Assembly: GCA_963800505.1 (NCBI GenBank)
Contig: CAWDBL010000008.1
Location: 124,001 to 188,000, forward strand
Origin: Fodinibacter sp963800505
Lineage (GTDB): Bacteria > Actinomycetota > Actinomycetes > Actinomycetales > Dermatophilaceae
DNA: 64,000 nt
Direction: 5' to 3'
This document shows positions 46,525 through 54,002 of the stretch, piece after piece. Made by a program: the position numbers and the translations under genes. The notes below the pieces were generated by a model. It did not search any database. It had not been told where the DNA came from and saw nothing but the letters and a program-made list of their open reading frames with translations. How positions within the stretch are numbered: the stretch's first letter is position 1; every line of letters begins with the position of its first letter.

Positions 46525-47210
46525 GCCACGGCCTCCGGGGTGCGCAGCTCCAGCACCGGGAGCCGGCCGCGGGCGCCGTGGACGAGGTCGGGACGGGCCG
46601 CGACGACGCTCGACACCGCCAGCACGGTGATGGCCGCCTCCCCGAGGCCGATCAGCACGTGCCACCCGGTCATGAAGGCGGCGAGCTGCGCCAACGGGAT
46701 GGGCGCGGCGCCCCCCACGGCGTAGAGACCCACGAACGCCAGCGCGGCCATCGGCACGCTCACGAAGGCGCCGACGCCGGCGGCGACGCTCACGCTGGAG
46801 AGCCGGCGCGGCAGCACGGCCAGCGCGAGCCGGAAGGCGCCGTAGCCGACCCACACCGCGACCACGCCCATCAGCAGGACGTTCGTGCCGAGGGCGCTGA
46901 CCCCGCCGTCGGCGAAGAGGAGCGCCTGCACCGTGACCACCACGGTGAGGCAGAGGGTGGCGGTGGCGGGCCCCACCAGCACGGCCGCCAGCACCCCGCC
47001 GAGCAGGTGCCCCGACGTCCCTGCCCCGATGGGAAAGGTGACCATCTGCGCTGCGAAGATGAACACCGCCACCAGCCCCGCCAGCGGCGCCGACCGGTCG
47101 GTCAGCTCATGCCGGGCCGAGCGCACCAGGCAGGCGGCGACCACGCCGGCGGAGACCACGGCCGTGCCGACCGAGGTCGGGGCGTCGAGGAATCCGTCGG
47201 GCACGTGCAC
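46521..47210 (-). CDS. cbiM: cobalt/nickel ECF transporter substrate-binding subunit CbiM
   Basis: Membrane metal-binding S-component, 229 residues with about six helices. Residues 1-6 are M/V-HVPDG: the N-terminal amine and His2 form the metal site, so the start is critical. GTG at 47210 is fixed by AAGGAG six bases upstream. MVTFPIGAGTSGHLLGG contains a further conserved His. The upstream 90 bases hold two operator-like repeats. Cobalt and nickel cannot be separated by sequence; the presence of metH makes cobalt for cobalamin attractive. Confidence 0.93.
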   Translation of the reverse strand: MHVPDGFLDAPTSVGTAVVSAGVVAACLVRSARHELTDRSAPLAGLVAVFIFAAQMVTFPIGAGTSGHLLGGVLAAVLVGPATATLCLTVVVTVQALLFADGGVSALGTNVLLMGVVAVWVGYGAFRLALAVLPRRLSSVSVAAGVGAFVSVPMAALAFVGLYAVGGAAPIPLAQLAAFMTGWHVLIGLGEAAITVLAVSSVVAARPDLVHGARGRLPVLELRTPEAVA

Positions 47211-47238
47211 GGGCTGCTCCTTGCCGGTCGAGGGTGCT

Positions 47239-47287
47239 TGTTGCACATTATTCGCAACAGGGCCGTTGTTGCACATCGTTCGCAACA
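47239..47287 (-). promoter_or_regulatory. tandem metal-repressor-like operators upstream of cbiM
   Basis: Two 21-bp sites with arms TGTTGC and GCAACA and nine-base cores (ACATTATTC at 47239-47259, ACATCGTTC at 47267-47287). Centres are 28 bp apart, just under three helical turns. They lie 29-77 bases before the cbiM start, unlike anything else in the window. Probably bound by a Fur/Nur/Zur- or ArsR-type regulator, encoded elsewhere. Confidence 0.7.
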
Positions 47288-47300
47288 AGGAACCGCCGGC

Positions 47301-47993
47301 TCAGCCCGCCCCGCCCCCCACCTCCGAGTCGCCGCTGGGGGCATGCGCCGGGCGCGCCACCAGCGGGGCCAGGTCGCCCTGCACGGTGTTGCTCGCGAGC
47401 AGCACCATCCGGTTCTCGGTGAGGTGCACCGCGGTCAGCGAGCCCGGGTCGACCCGCACCCGCTGCAGTCCGGACAGGCCGGCTCCCACGGCCTCGGCCA
47501 CGACCGCCTTGATCGGGTCGCCGTGACTGACGGCCACCCACACGGCATCCTTGCCGTGCTCGGCCTCCACCTCGGCGTCGAGCGCGCGCACTCCCCCGAC
47601 GACGCGCTGCGCCATCTGCGCCAGCGACTCGGCGGCGTACACGTCGTCCGGTGGGAAGGTGGCGGCGCCGGGGTCGTCCTGTACGACCCGCCAGAGCGGC
47701 TCCTTCGCGGCGTCGGCCAGCGAGCGGCCGGTCCAGCCGCCGTAGTGGCACTCGCCGAGCCGGTCGTCGCGGCCCACGTCGTGACCGGCCAGCGCCACGG
47801 ATGCCGTCTCGAGGCAGCGCTGCAGCGGGCTCGACACGGCCCGGGCGATGGTGAGGGGGGCGAGCCGCTCGGCGACCCGGGCGGCCTGCTCACGACCCGC
47901 GTCGGTGAGGCCCACTCCTTCGGTCCAGCCGGCGAGCACTCCCTGCGCGTTGGCGGTGGAGTGCCCGTGCCGCAGGAGCAGGACGATGGCCAC
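47301..47993 (-). CDS. histidine phosphatase family protein, MSMEG_4193 type
   Basis: A 230-residue phosphoglycerate-mutase-like phosphatase. The phosphohistidine motif LLLRHGHST is at residues 5-13, with conserved Arg in SSPLQRCLETA, Glu in LGECHYGGWTG and the second His in VAVSHGD near 160. This subfamily is normally adjacent to DUF3090 and SCO1664 genes (Rv2135c-Rv2133c region), pointing to a joint but unknown role. GTG at 47993 follows a TACAGT by eight bases. Confidence 0.88.
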   Translation of the reverse strand: MAIVLLLRHGHSTANAQGVLAGWTEGVGLTDAGREQAARVAERLAPLTIARAVSSPLQRCLETASVALAGHDVGRDDRLGECHYGGWTGRSLADAAKEPLWRVVQDDPGAATFPPDDVYAAESLAQMAQRVVGGVRALDAEVEAEHGKDAVWVAVSHGDPIKAVVAEAVGAGLSGLQRVRVDPGSLTAVHLTENRMVLLASNTVQGDLAPLVARPAHAPSGDSEVGGGAG

Positions 47994-48067
47994 GAGAGCC
48001 CACTGTAGGGGGCCCCGCGCGCCGCTGGTCACGGGTGCCGTCGCTCGGTGGGCCTGCGGGGGACACA

Positions 48068-49081
48068 ATGGCGCTCGTGATCGTGGACAAGGCCATCTAC
48101 GTCGATGGGCAGCGGCGTCCCTGTGGTGACCTCAGCGACGAGCTCGACGCCCTGCGTGACGGCGGCTCGCCGGGCAGCTTCTTGTGGATCGGGCTGAAGA
48201 ACCCGACCCAGGCCGAGTTCGACGAGGTCAACGAGGAGCTGCGGCTTCATCCCCTGGCCGTCGAGGACGCGATCCACGGCCGGCAGCGGTCGAAGGTCGA
48301 GCTCTACGAGAACAGCGTCTTCGTCGTGCTCAAGCCGCTGCGCTACGTGGAGCAGACCTCCGACATCGAGACCGGTGAGCTGATGTGCTTCGTCGGGGAC
48401 CACTTCATCGTCACGGTGCGCCGCGGCGAGGCGAGCCCGCTGGCCGGCCTGCGGCACCGTCTCGAGGTGGAGCCGGGCCTGTTGCGGCTGGGCCCGATGG
48501 GCGTGCTGCACGGCATCGTCGACGGCGTCGTCGACAACTACACCCTCATCGACGGCGAGGTGTCCGCCGACCTCGACGACATCGAGACCGCGGTCTTCTC
48601 CGGCGCCGACATGGACTCGTCGACGATCTACCGCCTCAAGCGCGAGGTGCTCGAGTTCCGCCGGGCGACGGTGCCCCTGGCCGCCCCGCTGATGGCCCTG
48701 CACGAGGACGCGAGCCCGCACGTCACCGACCCCGAGCTGCGCCTGCAGTTCCGCAACGTGTCCGACCACCTCCAGGCGGTCATCGACCACGTCGAGGGGT
48801 ACGACCGGCTGCTCACCGACGTGCTCGGCGCGCACCTGGCCCAGATCACGGTGCAGCAGAACACCGACATGCGGCGCATCTCGGCGTGGGTCGCCATCGC
48901 GGCGGTGCCGACGATGATCGCCGGCATCTACGGCATGAACTTCGACTTCATGCCGGAGCTGACCGCCAGCCTGCACGTGGGCGGCGGCGAGTTCCGTTAC
49001 GGCTACTTCGTCGTGCTCGGCGTGATGGCGCTCGTCTGTGGTGCCCTCTACCGGGCGTTCAAGCGCAGCGGCTGGCTGTAG
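48068..49081 (+). CDS. corA: CorA-family magnesium/cobalt transporter
   Basis: A 337-residue divalent cation channel. The large cytoplasmic N-terminal domain (residues 1-265) contains LRLHPLAVEDAIHGRQRSKVE; two C-terminal membrane helices follow, with the selectivity-filter motif GMNF in IYGMNFDFMPEL near residue 297. The short positively charged tail RAFKRSGWL is typical. ATG at 48068 has no clear ribosome site; GTG at 48077 is possible. Divergent from the histidine phosphatase gene. Confidence 0.93.
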   Translation: MALVIVDKAIYVDGQRRPCGDLSDELDALRDGGSPGSFLWIGLKNPTQAEFDEVNEELRLHPLAVEDAIHGRQRSKVELYENSVFVVLKPLRYVEQTSDIETGELMCFVGDHFIVTVRRGEASPLAGLRHRLEVEPGLLRLGPMGVLHGIVDGVVDNYTLIDGEVSADLDDIETAVFSGADMDSSTIYRLKREVLEFRRATVPLAAPLMALHEDASPHVTDPELRLQFRNVSDHLQAVIDHVEGYDRLLTDVLGAHLAQITVQQNTDMRRISAWVAIAAVPTMIAGIYGMNFDFMPELTASLHVGGGEFRYGYFVVLGVMALVCGALYRAFKRSGWL

Positions 49082-49094
49082 CCCGCGTCCTCGG

Positions 49095-49961
49095 TCAGGT
49101 GGCGGTGATCCAGCCCGCGACGAGCGCCACGATGATGGCCAGGCCCAGGGCGATGCGGTACCAGATGAACGGGCGCAGCGAGTTGGTGGCGACGAAGCGC
49201 AGCAGCCAGGCGATCGAGGCGTAGGCCGTGCCGAAGGCGACCACGATGCCGAGCAGCATCGGCCCGACACCGAGGTCGAGGAGGTACTCCCTGCCGCGGG
49301 CCGCCTCGAACAGGCCGGCCGCGGTGAGTGCCGGGATCGCCATGTAGAACGACAGCTCGGTGGCCGTGACCCGGTTGATGCCGCGCATCAGTCCGGCCGA
49401 GATCGTGGCGCCGGAACGGGAGACCCCCGGGATCAGCGAGAAGCACTGCACCAGGCCGAGGACCAGGCCGTCCTTGACCGTGACCTCGTCCTCACCGCGC
49501 TGGATGCCGCGCTTCTCGAGCACGTCGTGCCGCTGCTCCGCCACCCAGATCACGGCGCTCCACAGGATGAGCGCGAAGGCGACGACCCAGAGGCTGCGGA
49601 GCGTGCTCGAGATGATGTCGCGGAACAGGAAGCCCACGATGCCCACGGGGATGGAGCCGACGATGACGGCCCAGGCGAGGGTGTAGTCGGGGTTCTCGCG
49701 CGCGCCGTCGACGCCGCGGATGCCGTTGAGCCACGCCATGAACAGCCGGGCGATCTTGCGGCCGAAGTAGATGAAGGTGGCGACGATGGCGCCGATCTGG
49801 ATGATGGCGGTGTACGCCGTCACCGCGGCGTCGTCGACCGGCAGCCCGAGCAGCTGCTCGGCGATGGTGAGGTGGCCGGTGGAGCTGATCGGGAGGAACT
49901 CGGTGAGTCCCTCGACGACACCGAGGACGACGGCCTGGAAGTAGCTGAGTTCGACGGGCAC
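49095..49961 (-). CDS. uppP: undecaprenyl-diphosphatase UppP/BacA
   Basis: Recycles undecaprenyl diphosphate to the monophosphate cell-wall carrier at the membrane. The 288-residue protein has about eight helices and both family motifs: EGLTEFLPISSTGHL near residues 15-29 and PGVSRSGAT near 180. GTG at 49961 has TAGGCT eight bases upstream. It lies downstream of the LLM gene in the same direction. Synteny with Rv2136c. Confidence 0.96.
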   Translation of the reverse strand: MPVELSYFQAVVLGVVEGLTEFLPISSTGHLTIAEQLLGLPVDDAAVTAYTAIIQIGAIVATFIYFGRKIARLFMAWLNGIRGVDGARENPDYTLAWAVIVGSIPVGIVGFLFRDIISSTLRSLWVVAFALILWSAVIWVAEQRHDVLEKRGIQRGEDEVTVKDGLVLGLVQCFSLIPGVSRSGATISAGLMRGINRVTATELSFYMAIPALTAAGLFEAARGREYLLDLGVGPMLLGIVVAFGTAYASIAWLLRFVATNSLRPFIWYRIALGLAIIVALVAGWITAT

Positions 49962-49972
49962 GAGCCGACAGC

Positions 49973-51040
49973 CTAGGTGCTGGGGACACCCCCACCGCGC
50001 AGCGCGTCTGCCACCACGCGCAGCACCTCGGCACGCCCCTCGGGAGTCCACGCGTGGGGCGCGACGCTCAGCGTGGTCACCCCGGCATCGGCGTACCGGC
50101 CGATCCGCTCGGCGATCCGCTCCGGCGGCCCGATCAGCGCTGTGGCGTCGATGAGCTCGAACGGCACGGCCGCCGCGGCGTCACGCGCACGACCGTCGAG
50201 GTAGAGGTCCTGGATGGTCTCGGCGGCGTCCTCGAAGCCCATCCGCCGGGCCAGCGCGTTGTAGAAGTTCTGCTCGCGGCTCCCCATCCCGCCGATGTAG
50301 AGCGCGGTGTAGCCGGCCAGGGCGGCCCGCGCCGCCTCGAGGTCGTCGGTGACGACGACGGGCACCGACGCGAGCACGTCGAACCCGGCCATCGGGTCGC
50401 CCGGCAGCCCGGCCCCCACGGCCTCGCGCCCGGCCCGCACTGCGGCGATCTGGTCGGCGGAGTGTTCCGGCGAGAAGAAGATGCCGAGCCAGCCGTCGGC
50501 CACCTCGCCGGCCAGGCGCAGGTTGCGCGGCCCGACCGCCGCGAGGTAGATCGGCAGGTCGGCGCGCGGCGGCCGGATGGTGAGCCGCAGCGCCTTCCCC
50601 GGCCCGTCGGGCAGCGGGAGGGTGAAGTGCTCGCCCTCGTACTCCACCTGCTCGCGGCGCAGCGCCATCCGCACGATCTCGACGTACTCGCGGGTGCGCG
50701 CGAGGGGTGCGGCGAAGCGAACCCCGTGCCAGCCCTCGCTGACCTGCGGCCCGGAGACACCGAGGCCGAGGTTGAACCGCCCTCCGCTCAGCGTGTCGAG
50801 CGTGGCGGCGGTCATGGCCGTCATCGCGGGGGTGCGGGCCGGGATCTGCATCACGCCGGACCCGAGCCCGATGGTCGAGGTCTGCCCCGCGAGCCAGGCG
50901 AGCACGGTCACGGCGTCGGACCCGTAGGCCTCCGCCACCCAGGCCTGCGCGTAGCCGAGCCGTTCCGCCTCCTGCACCAGGTGGAGGGTGTCGGATCCCA
51001 TTCCCATGCCCGCGTAACCGCAGGAGATCGCCAGCCGCAT
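49973..51040 (-). CDS. LLM-class F420-dependent oxidoreductase (second)
   Basis: A 355-residue luciferase-like flavin/F420 enzyme: MRLAISCGYAGMG, WVAEAYGSDAVTVLAWLAGQT, IPARTPAMTAMTAATLDTLSGG (each in part), FNLGLGVSGPQVSEGWHG, LPIYLAAVGPRN. This is the mycobacterial F420-LLM subfamily; substrate unknown. ATG at 51040 is seven bases from TACCGT (51048-51053, minus). Downstream lies uppP, 11 bases away. Confidence 0.88.
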   Translation of the reverse strand: MRLAISCGYAGMGMGSDTLHLVQEAERLGYAQAWVAEAYGSDAVTVLAWLAGQTSTIGLGSGVMQIPARTPAMTAMTAATLDTLSGGRFNLGLGVSGPQVSEGWHGVRFAAPLARTREYVEIVRMALRREQVEYEGEHFTLPLPDGPGKALRLTIRPPRADLPIYLAAVGPRNLRLAGEVADGWLGIFFSPEHSADQIAAVRAGREAVGAGLPGDPMAGFDVLASVPVVVTDDLEAARAALAGYTALYIGGMGSREQNFYNALARRMGFEDAAETIQDLYLDGRARDAAAAVPFELIDATALIGPPERIAERIGRYADAGVTTLSVAPHAWTPEGRAEVLRVVADALRGGGVPST

Positions 51041-51047
51041 GGCGCCC

Positions 51048-51076
51048 ACGGTAGCGAGGGGGCCGGGCGATAGGGT
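51048..51076. promoter_or_regulatory. divergent leaderless -10 pair between LLM and aldo/keto reductase genes
   Basis: TACCGT on the minus strand (51053-51048) and TAGGGT on the plus strand (51071-51076), each seven bases from its start codon. The start codons are 43 bases apart. Confidence 0.45.
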
Positions 51077-51083
51077 CGCCGCC

Positions 51084-52028
51084 ATGCTGACCCGCCGCCT
51101 CGGCACCTCCGGCCTGGCCGTCTCGCGGGTCGGCCTGGGGACGATGGCGTGGGGCACCCGCACCTCACCGGAGGACGCCCGCGACCTGCTCACGGCGTTC
51201 CGCTCCGCCGGCGGCACCCTGGTCGACACCGCCCACGGGTATGCCGGTGGCGCTGCCGAGGACCTGCTCGGCGCCCTCCTCGAGGGCCCCGACCGCGACG
51301 AGATGGTGGTCGTCACCAAGTCGGGCATCAGCCGGGCCACCGGCAGCCGCGTCGTCGACTGCTCCCGGCGGGCCCTGATGCACCAGCTCGACACCTCGCT
51401 GCGCCGGCTGCGCACCGACCACGTCGACGTCTGGCTCGCCCACACCTGGGACGACCACACGCCGATCGAGGAGACGGTGAGCGCACTGGTCTGGGCGGTC
51501 GAGACCGGCCGGGCGCGCTACGTGGGTGTCTCGAACCACGTCGCCTGGCAGGCGGCGCGCACGATGTCGCTGCTCACGGCATCCGGCGTGCCGATGGTCG
51601 CGAACTCGGTCGAGTACAGCCTGGTGGCTCGCACCCCTGAGCGCGAGCTCGTCGACGCCGCAGGCGCCCTCGGTTTCGGGCTGCTGCCGTGGTCACCGCT
51701 CGGACGCGGCGTGCTGGCCGGGCGCTACCGCACCACCGTCTCGGCTGACTCGCGCCTGGCGTCGGAGGAGTTCGCGCGGTTCGCCGGGCACCACGTCGGC
51801 GACCACACCCGCGGCGTGGTGGAGGCGGTGCACACGGCGGCCAACGGGCTCGGCGTGGCGCCGGCCGTGGTCGCCCTCGCCTGGGTCCGCGACCGGCCGG
51901 GGGTCACGGCGCCGATCCTCGGCCCCCGCACGCCCACCCAGCTCGCGGTGCTGCTCGACGCCGAGGCCGTCGAGCTGCCCGAGCAGATCGTGCAGGCGCT
52001 CGACGAGGTGTCGGTCGACCACACCTGA
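51084..52028 (+). CDS. aldo/keto reductase
   Basis: A 314-residue TIM-barrel NADPH oxidoreductase. The catalytic tetrad is visible: Asp in LVDTAHGY, Tyr in GYAGGAAED, Lys in VVTKSG and His in VWLAHTWDD. LGPRTPTQLAVLLDA near the C-terminus is the NADP-binding segment. The close pairing with an F420-type enzyme under divergent promoters may mean a shared redox role, but substrates are unknown. ATG at 51084 is fixed by the leaderless -10; earlier in-frame starts lie in the promoter. Confidence 0.92.
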   Translation: MLTRRLGTSGLAVSRVGLGTMAWGTRTSPEDARDLLTAFRSAGGTLVDTAHGYAGGAAEDLLGALLEGPDRDEMVVVTKSGISRATGSRVVDCSRRALMHQLDTSLRRLRTDHVDVWLAHTWDDHTPIEETVSALVWAVETGRARYVGVSNHVAWQAARTMSLLTASGVPMVANSVEYSLVARTPERELVDAAGALGFGLLPWSPLGRGVLAGRYRTTVSADSRLASEEFARFAGHHVGDHTRGVVEAVHTAANGLGVAPAVVALAWVRDRPGVTAPILGPRTPTQLAVLLDAEAVELPEQIVQALDEVSVDHT

Positions 52029-52045
52029 GCGGACGCCGGCCCGGG

Positions 52046-52426
52046 TCAGCGGCGCGGCGTCTCGGGCGAGTCGTCGCTGTCGTCGTCGTACTCGATGTCG
52101 TCGTCGAGCCCGGCGTAGAGCCGCGAGCCGTCGCCGTCCTCGTCGTCGTGGTCGTCGAGCTCGTCCCCGGCCGCCTCGTCGTCCTCGTCGTCCTCGTCGT
52201 CGTCGTCCGGCTCGCCGTCGTCGTCACCGCTGTAGATGTCGAGCGGGGTCATCTCGCCGTAGGCGTCGTAGAGCGCCCCGTCGTACGCCTCGAAGGCGTC
52301 GGCGAGGTCCTCGTAGGCGGCGACGACCGAGGGGTCGTCGTCACCGTGCTGAGTGCTGCTCGCCTCCAGGTGGCGCTCGAAGGCGGCGACGAGCTGGCTC
52401 AGTGCGGCACGCGGATCGGCGCTCAT
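52046..52426 (-). CDS. highly acidic small protein, unknown function
   Basis: A 126-residue protein. Residues 1-75 are a predicted helical region (PRAALSQLVAAFERHLEA; YEDLADAFEAYDGALYDAYGE); residues 80-126 are an extreme Asp/Glu run with calculated strong negative charge, encoded by repetitive GAC/GAG codons that look like a microsatellite in DNA. Actinobacterial databases have sometimes labelled such proteins primosomal, without evidence I can confirm. ATG at 52426 follows TAGCGT (52434-52439) by seven bases. Divergent from the DUF5703 gene. Confidence 0.75.
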   Translation of the reverse strand: MSADPRAALSQLVAAFERHLEASSTQHGDDDPSVVAAYEDLADAFEAYDGALYDAYGEMTPLDIYSGDDDGEPDDDDEDDEDDEAAGDELDDHDDEDGDGSRLYAGLDDDIEYDDDSDDSPETPRR

Positions 52427-52463
52427 GGTGCTGACGCTACCGGTCGTTGGGCACAATGTGGCG

Positions 52464-52661
52464 ATGGTCGAGTACGAGTACCTCGTCCTCTCCTTCGGCA
52501 GAGAGGTCGGGCGCGGTGACATCCGGCGCCAGCTCACGGAGCACGCCGAGTACGGCCGCTGGGAGCTGGAGCGCACGGTCACCTACGTCGGTGGCCGCAC
52601 GCGGACCTGGTTGCGGCGCCGCATCATCCGGCCACGCCGGTCGATGAGCGCGTCGGTCTGA
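52464..52661 (+). CDS. DUF5703 family small protein
   Basis: A 65-residue protein, MVEYEYLVLSFG...GRWELERTVTYVGGRTRTWL, with a C-terminal basic Arg-rich end. This is the typical actinobacterial DUF5703: a compact beta-rich domain with conserved Trp-Glu-Leu. Function unknown. It converges with the M20 peptidase gene, four bases between stops. CACAAT six bases before the ATG at 52464 is a weak leaderless -10. Confidence 0.88.
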   Translation: MVEYEYLVLSFGREVGRGDIRRQLTEHAEYGRWELERTVTYVGGRTRTWLRRRIIRPRRSMSASV

Positions 52662-52665
52662 GCAG

Positions 52666-53991
52666 TCAGCAGGTCTGCAGCAGCCGCAGCAGCACCCGGG
52701 TGCCGAAGCGCAGCGACTCCGTCGGAACCCGCTCGTCGATGCCGTGGAACATCGGCGCGAAGTCGAGGTCGGCGGGCAGCCGCAGCGGCGCGAACCCGTA
52801 GCCGGTGACGCCGAGCAGCGACAGCGCCTTGTTGTCGGTGCCGCCGGACAGGCAGTAGGGCAACACATCGGCCTCCGGGTCCTCGGTGCGCAGCGCCGCG
52901 ACCATGGCCTCGACCAGGTCGCCCTCGAACGGCGCGTCGAGCGCGATGTCGTGGTGCAGCACCTCGACGTCGACGTGCTCGCCGGCGAGGTCTCGGATGG
53001 TCGCCATCAGGTCGTCCTGGTGGCCGGGCAGGAAGCGGCAGTCGACGTTCGCGGACGCGTGCTGTGGGATGACGTTGTGCTTGTAGCCGGCGTCGAGCAT
53101 CGTCACGTTGCTGGTGTCCTGCAACGTCCCTCGCACGAACCCCTGTGCACCGCCGAGGTGCTCGAGCAGCTCGTCGAGGTCCTCGTCGGACCAGGTGGTG
53201 CCGGTGATCTCGGACAGCCCGTCGAGCAGGGTGCGCACCGACGGGATGAACTCGCGCGGCCACTTGTGCGCCGCGATCCGCGAGATCGCCTCGGCCAGGC
53301 GCACGATCGCGTTCTCGTCGTTGGGAACCGAGCCGTGGCCCGCGCGTCCGTGGGCGGTGAGCCGAAGCCAGACGATGCCCTTCTCGGCGGTCTGCAGCAG
53401 GTAGGTGCGCCGCTCGTTCCCGTCACGGTCGGTGACGGTGACGCTGTAGCCGCCGACCTCGCTGATCGCCTCGCTGACGCCCTCGAAGACCTCCGGGTGC
53501 TCGGCCACCATGAAGTGCGACCCCTTGGTACCACCCGCCTCCTCGTCGGCGAAGAAGACGACGACCAGGTCGCGCGGCGGCGCGGTGCCGGTGCGCGCGA
53601 GGTGGCGCACGGCGGCCAGCATCATCGCGTCCATGTCCTTCATGTCGACCGCGCCTCGCCCCCAGACGCAGCCGTCGCGCTCCTCCCCCGCGAACGGGTC
53701 GACCGACCAGTCGGCGGCGTTGGCCGGCACGACGTCGAGGTGGCCGTGCAGGCACAGCGCGCCACGGTCGCGGTCGGCGCCGGGCAGCCGCACGGCGACG
53801 CTGACCCGCCCGGGGTCGCTCTCGAACGTCTGCGGCTCGAGGCCGACCTCGCGCAGCCGGTCGACGACGTAGGCCGCAGCCGCGGCCTCGCCGGGGCCGC
53901 TGCCGTCCCCGTAGTTGCTCGTGTCGATGCGGATCAGCTCCTGGCAGATCCGGACGACCTCGTCCTCGGGCCGGGTGACGGTGTCGGTCAT
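52666..53991 (-). CDS. M20-family metallopeptidase
   Basis: A 441-residue ArgE/DapE/CPG2-type di-zinc amidohydrolase. Metal and catalytic residues: His and Asp in LCLHGHLDVVP near residue 85, Asp in WGRGAVDMKD, the Glu-Glu pair in FFADEEAGG near 150, and His in the C-terminal FAPMFHGIDER near 412. The dimerisation/lid domain spans about 190-330 (HGRAGHGSVPN). Substrate is probably an N-acyl amino acid or dipeptide. It lies just downstream of the FGGY kinase gene in the same direction, 11 bases apart. Confidence 0.92.
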   Translation of the reverse strand: MTDTVTRPEDEVVRICQELIRIDTSNYGDGSGPGEAAAAAYVVDRLREVGLEPQTFESDPGRVSVAVRLPGADRDRGALCLHGHLDVVPANAADWSVDPFAGEERDGCVWGRGAVDMKDMDAMMLAAVRHLARTGTAPPRDLVVVFFADEEAGGTKGSHFMVAEHPEVFEGVSEAISEVGGYSVTVTDRDGNERRTYLLQTAEKGIVWLRLTAHGRAGHGSVPNDENAIVRLAEAISRIAAHKWPREFIPSVRTLLDGLSEITGTTWSDEDLDELLEHLGGAQGFVRGTLQDTSNVTMLDAGYKHNVIPQHASANVDCRFLPGHQDDLMATIRDLAGEHVDVEVLHHDIALDAPFEGDLVEAMVAALRTEDPEADVLPYCLSGGTDNKALSLLGVTGYGFAPLRLPADLDFAPMFHGIDERVPTESLRFGTRVLLRLLQTC

Positions 53992-54002
53992 GGGCAGCAA
54001 CT

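Noticed and set aside
52100..52215. GTC/GTCCTC tandem repeat, considered as a CRISPR-like or microsatellite array
   Set aside because: It encodes the Asp/Glu tail of the acidic protein; there are no spacers and no regular direct repeats. No CRISPR array was seen anywhere in the window.
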